Below, one piece after another: positions 52,901 through 61,900 of a stretch of DNA of 64,000 bases. Position 1 is the stretch's first letter. The number at the start of each line of letters is the position of its first letter. The stretch comes from Eriocheir sinensis (taxonomy: Eukaryota > Arthropoda > Malacostraca > Decapoda > Varunidae), in the NCBI RefSeq assembly GCF_024679095.1, contig NC_066544.1, forward strand, positions 9,267,490-9,331,489, given 5' to 3'. The translations under genes and the position numbers were made by a program. The notes beneath the pieces were generated by a model. It worked only from the letters and a program-made list of their open reading frames with translations. It made no database searches and had not been told where the DNA came from.

Positions 52901-55900
52901 CTTATTGGTCCTCCTCTTCCTACTCTTCTTATTGGTCCTCCTCTTCCTACTCTTCTTATTGGTCCTCCTCTTCCTACTCTTCTTATTGGTCCTCCCCTTC
53001 CTACTCTTCTTATTGGTCCTCCTCTTCCTACTCTTCTTATTGGTCCTCCCCTTCCTACTCTTCTTATTGGTCCTCCCCTTCCTACTCTTCTTATTGGTCC
53101 TCCCCTTCCTACTCTTCTTATTGGTCCTCCTCTTCCTACTCTTCTTATTGGTCCTCCTCTTCCTACTCTTCTTATTGGTCCTCCTCTTCCTACTCTTCTT
53201 ATTGGTCCTCCCTTCCTACTCTTCTTATTGGTCCTCCCTTCCTACTCTTCGTATTGGTCCTCCTCTTCCTACTCTTCTTATTGGTCCTCCACTTCCTACT
53301 CTTCTTATTGGTCCTCCCCTTCCTACTCTTCTTATTGGTCCTCCCCTTCCTACTCTTCTTATTGGTCCTCCTCTTCCTACTCTTCTTATTGGTCCTCCTC
53401 TTCCTACTCTTCTTATTGGTCCTCCCCTTCCTACTCTTCTTATTGGTCCTCCTCTTCCTACTCTTCTTATTGGTCCTCCCCTTCCTACTCTTCTTATTGG
53501 TCCTCCTCTTCATCCTACAATTCCTTCCCCTTTCGTCTCTCTCCGGCATATGACCACAGATGTTCCGCCGACTAAACAAAACTTTCCAACTTCTTTCCTC
53601 TTCTTCCTCCTCCTCCTCATCATCATTGGTAATATTTATGGACTTGTTTTGTTTATATGTAGTCTTAATTTTACCCTTGAGCTGCCTCCTTTACTATAAA
53701 AAAAAATAATAATAATAATAAAATCGTGTGTGTGGGCAGGTGTGGTGCGCGGCGGTGGCCCAGGTGCTGCTGTCCCTGGGCCTGGGCGTCGGCCTCCTCA
53801 TGAGCTTCTCCTCGCGGTCCTCCTTCAGGTTCTCCCTCAGGAGGTGCGTAAACTTTCCCGTCCTGCCTGTCAACACATTTTTTTTTTTTTTTTTTTTTTT
53901 TTTTGTGCTTGTCCAGGGGTAGGAGTGGGAAACATGGATATTATTGGTTCATTATAGTTTTGTGTGTTTTTAATAGAGAAACAGGTAGTGTGCACCATTT
54001 GATTATTGCTTTAATACATCACTGAACAATTTGTGGATAATGTATGTGGCAATTAGGGGTTTATTCCATTGTGTCTGTGGTCAGGAGTGGGAAACATGGA
54101 TATTATTGGTTCATTATAGTTTTGTGTTTGTTTTTAATAGAGAAACAGGTAGTGTGCACTTATAGGAGCAGCGAGTAGCGGGCATTTTTTTATTATTGTT
54201 TCCTTTTTTTGTGCCCTTGAGCTGTCTCCTTTGTTGTAAAAAAAAAAAAAAAATTATTGCTTTAATACATCACTGAACAATTTGTGTACTATAATGTATG
54301 TGCCAATTAGGAGTTTATACCATGGATAGTTAGTAATTAGTTTGTTCTCATGGTGTTAATTACTTTTTTTTATAGTTGCTAAAAATTTACATACATTGAT
54401 ATTAATTGAGGGTTGATACTATATTTGTATACCTACCATTGAAATCATTGATAGTTTAGATTCATATTTCTTGTTAATATAGAAAACGTAATGTGATGCT
54501 TTGACGTCTCTTGATGAGTTTGTAATTTTGTTGTCCATTGTCCGCTGCAGACACTTGTTTGGGCTGTTGGTGCTGGTGGTGCTGGTGACGGCCGTGGTGG
54601 CGGGCGTGAGTGTGCTGCAGCTTACCATCCTGGCCAGTGACCGAGGCGTGACTTTGGACCGCGCCCTCGACCACCACAGGTACTAAACACTCTATTGCTA
54701 TGAGAATACTGAGTAACTGCTTTAATATACTGCTAAAAAAATGCTCTTCTTACAGAATTTATACAGCCGTCCCTCAAATAGTACGGTTTCCAATAGTTCG
54801 GTTTTGGTTTTATGTGGATTTTCTAAGAAGATTTTTTAGGATTTTTAAATTTCCCGACAAGCAGGAAATCTAAAAATCCTAAAAGATCTTCTATGACAAT
54901 CCGTATAAAACCGAAACCGAACTATTGGAAACCGTACTATTTGAGGGATGACTGTATTGTAGTGCGGCGACTATGCCTGATGAACGAGCTTCCCATAACC
55001 CACTTACTTACTTACTTAGCTCTGTGTCCTAATGAAGTCCAGAGAATATAAGTTTATGGCATCTTCAATCACGTAACAGCCAGCAACATGGAACCAGGAA
55101 TCAACATAGAAAGAACTCGTATTTTTAGATAGAAACACATATTACTAAGGCTGCATATATGAAGTTTCTAGGTTTATACAAATATGATAACTCTGAATTA
55201 GGTTAAGTTTCGGACATCTTCAAACACGTGACAAACTTAGAACCAGAAATCAACATAGAAAGAACTCGTATTTTTAGATAGAAACACATATTACTAAGGC
55301 TGCATATATGAAGTTTCTGGGTTTATACAAATATGATAACTCTGAATTAGGTTAAGTTTTGGGTATCTTCAAACACGTGACCAACTTAGAACCAGAAATC
55401 AACATAGAAAGAACTCGTATTTTTAGATAGAAACGGATATTACTAAGGCTGCATATATGAAGTTTCTGGGTTTATACAAATATGATAACTCTGAATTAGG
55501 TTAAGTTTCGGATAGCTTCAAACACGTGACCAACTTAGAACCAGAAATCAAGATAGAAAGAACTTGTAATCTTAGATAGAAACACATATTACTGTTCATG
55601 TTTGTCTCCTCCTTTGTAGTATTTTAAGTGAATGTATTATTTTCTAGATTAAGGGGAATGGGTAGAAAAGTAAATGATTGATTCCTTTCTTTTTGCTGCA
55701 ATCTATCTCATGGAAAAAAGTTATAGTAAACACCCCTCTTTTATTTATCAGATTACTCGTATCTTTTTATTTCAATGTATGTATTTTTGTAGATTGAGGG
55801 GAACTGATCTAAAAATAAATGATTGAACCCTTTCTCTTCACTGCATTCTGACATCATGGAAAAAAATATTAAACCTCTTTTTTTTTAATTCATCCATTCA

Positions 55901-58900
55901 CTCACTTATTTTTTAGCTCAGTGAAAAAATAAATGATTGAACCCTTTCTCTTCACTGGATTCTGACATTGTGGGAAAAAATATTAAACCTCTTTTTTATT
56001 CATCCATTCACTCACTTATTTTTTGGCTTGATGAAAAAATAAATGATTGAACCCTTTCTCTTCACTGCATTCTGACATCGTGGGAAAAAATATTAAACCT
56101 CTTTTTTATTCATCCATTCACTCACTTATTTTTTGGCTTGATGAAAAAATAAATGATTGAACCCTTTCTCTTCGCTGCATTCTGACATCGTGGGAAAAAA
56201 TATTAAACCTTTTTTTTTATTCATCCATTCACTCACTTATTTTTTGGCTTGATGAAAAAATAAATGATTGAACCCTTTCTCTTCGCTGCATTCTGACATC
56301 GTGGGAAAAAATATTAAACCTCTTTTTTATTCATCCATTCACTCACTTATTTTTTGGCTTGATGAAAAAATAAATGATTGAACCCTTTCTCTTCGCTGCA
56401 TTCTGACATCGTGGGAAAAAATATTAAACCTCTTTTTTATTCATCCATTCACTCACTTATTTTTTGGCTTGATGAAAAAATAAATGATTGAACCCTTTCT
56501 CTTCGCTGCATTCTGACATCGTGGGAAAAAATATTAAACCTTTTTTTTTATTCATCCATTCACTCACTTATTTTTTGGCTTGATGAAAAAATAAATGATT
56601 GAACCCTTTCTCGTCACTGCATTCTGACATCATGGAAAAAAATATTAAACCTCTTTTTTTTAATTCATCCATTCACTCACTTATTTTTTGGCTTAATGAC
56701 GCTAATGTAGTATGTATTATCGTAGCTTGAGGGGATATAGGGCCGCTTTCACAGTTATTTTGTTTGTTTTGATCGTTACCAGTGGCTGTTATCGCCGCTA
56801 TAGTATTTACACATAAAACTGGCTGATGGAGTAGTGGCGGCTGCGGGGTTAGCCTAGCACCGCACCTTGGCACACACTCTCAACACCTCTCGCTTCTTCT
56901 GCAGCCGCCACTTCCCCATAGGCCAGTTTCATGTGGAAAACTATAGCGTCGATCAAAACAAAGTGACTGTGAAAGCGGCCCATAGTCTGAAAAAATATGT
57001 GCTTATTCTACATCAAAAGAATGAAACACTGAAATAGTAATCAAGTGTTCAGAACCATTCAACAGATTTTAGAGACTAATTTATATTTACAATTTTCTTT
57101 ACCCCAGGACTCCTCTCCACACACTCCACGCAAGGCTGAATGAGAGCCGTGTGGTGGGCGTGGAGCTGGGCACCATGGGGATGGGCGTGGCGGGGGTGGG
57201 CATGGGCGTGAGTGCTGCCGTCATCACCACCACCCACCTCATCAGCCTCGTCTCCTTCTCCTTCCCGTGGCTCAAGCAGCTTGTCGCCACTCTCATCTAC
57301 ATTGGTAAGGCACTTTATGATATTGTCTCTTCTTCTTTTTCTTCTTCTTTTTTTTTTTTTTTGTCTTCGCCAATGTCTCATCTACATCAGTAAGTCACTT
57401 CATACTGTCTTTTCTTATCCTTACTGTAATATCTTAACCTGGTAGCAGCCGGGATCATGTTTCTTAATGGTCCCTCTAAGCGAGAAAAATGAGAAAAAAT
57501 TGCCCCTCACACAAACCATTTCATAATATACGTATATCAAAGCATTTGTGATCAGATTATGTATCATCTATTTTTGGGGGTTAAAATCATAGCACAAATT
57601 TGGCCCGTCGCTCGGGTTAAACTTTCCTTTCTTGAACTTAAACTTTTTTGACTTCCTCTTTCTAAATTCCTGCTTTGTATTTTCTCATCTCGTTTCTCTT
57701 TTTTTTATGGCAACTCATTTCTTCCTTATACTGTTGTCTTATCTCATTTGTACTTCTAACATAAAAATATAATTCCCTGCATTGTATGGTCTCATTTTAT
57801 CTTATGATTTTACATAAATACTCATTACCTACTTTTTGTTGTGTGATGAAATATTTATAACACATATAAACAAATACAAAAAGATTGCAACGGATTTATT
57901 CAAATATTTATAATAGAATTTGAATGTAATGTGTTAAGCCACAGAACAAAGGTCTCTTAAGAAGCAAAATTATCAGTATTAAGTAAAAATAAACCCCTCC
58001 TGGGTGGTGAAGCTGGCCAGTGATAACCAGGAAGTCTACTTACGAGCAAGGTTTCAAGTACATACAATATACATACAAAAACCTTCAAGACTAAACTCAC
58101 GCGTCCTCCTTCAATAAATGTGTGGTATTGGTTGTTCGTTGTAACTGGTTGTGTCTTGTTCCGTGCAAGGCCAACCCAAATAGGGAAGGAAAGGTGGGAG
58201 TGCGTGGAGGCAAGTGGCAGGTGTGGAGCTCCTCTCAAGTGGGAGTTAGGATATATTGTTACCTCCTTTGGATACTTGATTTGGGAAAGTTCTTGTTTTG
58301 AGGAGTTTGGAACAAGTGACGTAATCTTATTTCTGTTTTGAGAGGTGTAGGATAAGTAAACTTTTAATCTGTATTCTTAGATTTTATGAAGTCCAGAATG
58401 TAGATGGGAGGAGTGGACTTTTAACCCGGTAGCAGTGACGGGCCAAATTTGTGGCTTTACCGTGTAACAGCAACGGGCCAAATTTGTGCCATGATATAAA
58501 CCCCCCAAAATAGATGATATCGCAAATGCTTTGATATATATTATGAAATGGTTTGTGTGAGGGGTGATTTTTTCTCATTTTTCTCACTTAGAGGGACCAT
58601 TAAGAAACATGATCCCCGCTGCTACCAGGTTAATCTTTATTCATCTGTCTTATGAGGGAAATCAATTACCCTGATGATAATGGTGACTGGGATGGTGATA
58701 AATGCTAATGGTGGTGATGGTGGAGTGGGTGTAGAGATAATGGGTAACTTGATAATGATGATAAGTGATGACATTGGTGAGGTGATGACATGGTGGTGTT
58801 GGTGTTGGTGCAGGCCTGTGGTGCAGCGGCCTGACCACTGTGACAGCCTGCGTGCACATGCTGGTCACCGCGCTGAGGGACGCCTGGGACTGCCTGCCCA

Positions 58901-61900
58901 GGGTGTTGGCGGCGCTCATGGTCGCCCCGATCCTGGTGGCCGCCGCAATCATCACCACCACTGCGGTTAGTGACTCTTTCTGAACACTATATTTCATTAG
59001 TCTAATTGAGGGTATTCTAGTTTGTTTTGATTTTTGTTACTACTAATCTTATCATTATTATTATCATTGTTCTTTTAGTTTTTCTATATTAAATGCAGCA
59101 GGTAGAGTAGAAAGAGTGAAGCTTCTAGTGATCCTTATTTTGATAAAGAGACTAATTATAATACATTGTTAATAAAATAAAAAAAGATTTCTGATCAGTG
59201 TAGTAGAGTTTGATAAGGGGAATTCATATGTTAAGAATATATCGTCACCTTCGTAAACAAACCGCCTAAGTCATTATTTTCTACTTTACAGGAAATGAGA
59301 AAAGAACTGTCATTATCTCATTTGTCTTAAGATTTAGGCAGAAACGAAAAGGCCAATTCTAGAACACTCAAACCCTGAATGACGAAGGCAACTATACAAA
59401 AATGGCAGTCGCATGTTAAAAAATTGATGTAGAGAAAAACCTGGAAATCGCTGAAAAATGACTTTGGCGATTATTTTATGAGGGTGACGATATAAGATTG
59501 ATGGCCAAATACTCCTCAAGTGCCATCTGACTATACAAGTGCAGGGAGTGTTAGTGTGGAATGTTTATGATTTGTTTGTGTGTGTGTGTGTTCAGAGCGG
59601 AGCAGCGGTGGTGGACCTCATGGACCGCGAGGTGTTGATCCTGATGGTGCTGTGGCCGCCCTTCACCCTCACCCTCGCCATCACCACAATCTACGGTCAG
59701 TGTCCCTCGGCTTCTGGTTTATATGGGGGGACAGGTGTGTGTGTGGGGACTGTATTGTGCATGAAAGTGTTCAATTAATGGATCAACTTTCATGTTTCTA
59801 CAGTTGTTTTTTTGTTAATTTGTTTATTTATATATTTGTTTGTTTGTTTGTTTGTTTATTTATTTATTTATTTGTACATAATCTGTCAGTGCCTCAATAC
59901 AAATTTACATAATATACCTGGGCAGTAGTGGATGTTTTTTCTGTGTTTTGGTGTACTGTAACATAGCATTTTTTTAGGGAGCTGAGCATGCCTGATAGAA
60001 TAAGTGTCCTTTTATGTATTTATGACCATTGAAGAACCATAACATAAGGTGTAGTATTGAAATAAAAGACAAGCTGGAATTACTTTTTCCAATGAGGTGG
60101 TCAAGTTAAGTAGAGAAGTGAGTGATGAAAAATGTGAATTACTTTTTAGTGATAACTGATTAAACATTTCAGTATGATTGAAAACATTTAAGTAAGAGTG
60201 AAAACAGTTATTTAATTGATGTGGCAGACTTTTGATAGTGAAGTATGATTGACGAAAGTATGAATTAGTGATGAAAAGCATTATTTGTCTTTTTTTTTAT
60301 GTAGAAGTGTTTAAATAGTGAGGTAGAAGTAGTGACAAGCATCAGACTTTTCGATAGAGATTTAAGAGTCATTACAAGTGTGAAATAGCAACACCATCAC
60401 CAACCACCCCCTCCACCCTCACCGCCACAGGGATCCAAAAGCTGCGGAAAGACTTCACCTTCATGCTGGAGTCCGCCGTGTGCTGGCTGTGGATTCCTGT
60501 GTGGGGCTTCCTGCTTCCCTTCACTCTCTTGGTTAGCACATTTGCCTTGATTATGAAGAGCTCTGTGTCTTAGAGCCGCTTTCACAGTCACTTTGTTTGT
60601 TTTGATCGTTACCAATGGCTGTTATCGCTGCTATAGTATTTCCACGTAAAACTGGCCGATGGGGTAGTGGCGGCTGCGGGGTTAGCCTAGCCCCGCACCT
60701 TGCCACACACTCTCAACACCTCTCACTTCCTCTGCAGCCACCACTACCCCATAGGCCAGTTTCATGTGGAAAACTATAGCATCGATCGCCGCCATTGGTA
60801 ACGATCAAAGCAAACAAAGTGACTGAAAGCGGCCCTTAGATTTTGGAATTTTCGGATAAGGTTTTTGATAAGTGAATTTCCATCATTTTTTCTGGATGGC
60901 GGGAAAGGGACAGTATCATTATTTTTTTCACATAAGTTGGAGGATGTAGTTTTTTTTTGTTACATTTATCTGTTCTAAGCATTATTCAAGATATTTCTGT
61001 AGCTAGTAAAGGCTTCAGAACAAATAAATGTTTAAGAAGAGACTGTACATTGGAGTGGCAGTCTAAAGCTTGAATGTTTACTAGTGTTTACCATCAGTGC
61101 GTTAGTTTAATGTTTTGAAAAATAGTAGAAAAATTCAGACTCCTCAGACAACCTTTACTCTCAACTGGTTGACAAAATCGAGGGTCACATATACTTTTTA
61201 AATATTTAAATGTATTGAGTAATTGTGAGATTTTCTTATGTATATGGCTTAGTGGTTTACTGTGGAATTGCCGTGTATTAGTTTTTATTTTCCCTGCACC
61301 TTCCCTAGGGTGTGGTGGTGTGGCTGTGTGTGATGGAGGGCGGCTCGGTGGTGGTGGCAGACGGGCCAGGCTGGAAGGTGGTGGCGGTGTGGGGCCTGAG
61401 GATGATGGCCATACTGCCGCTGCCCATCACCGCCATCTACGTAGTCAAGTCTCAGCTGGCTTACGGTGTCGTAGATGTAAGTGCTGTGGCTTGTTGGCAT
61501 GAGGAGGAGCAAAGACTCACTGACTGACAGTGAATTGTGTAATGTTGTGATTGTGAAGTGCTAAATTGATCATACAAAACTTTTAGAATACTGTCATATT
61601 TTCAAAACTAATTTCTCATAAAGATTTTGTTCATGAAGTGTTTTTATTCAACAATTCTTGCCAGTAAAGTGAACTGAATGTAAATTGTGTGTTATTAAGA
61701 TGCTTTTGTTGGAGACGTTTCGTTTCTCATCAGTAAACGAGATTAACAGTAAATTCTTTGTGTCAGTAAGATTTTTTGTTCTCCATAAATATTTAAGAAG
61801 ATTTGTATCAATAATATGAATTAGTATTGCCAGTGAATGATATATGAGGCGTCTAGAGCTTGAGGGGCGAACACGCCAACATGGCAGATTTTGAGTTTTC

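Noticed and set aside
51634..53699. Open frames of 639, 660 and 410 codons
   Set aside because: They are the three readings of a 27-bp satellite; frame changes occur at 26-bp units, and there is no start context or protein similarity.
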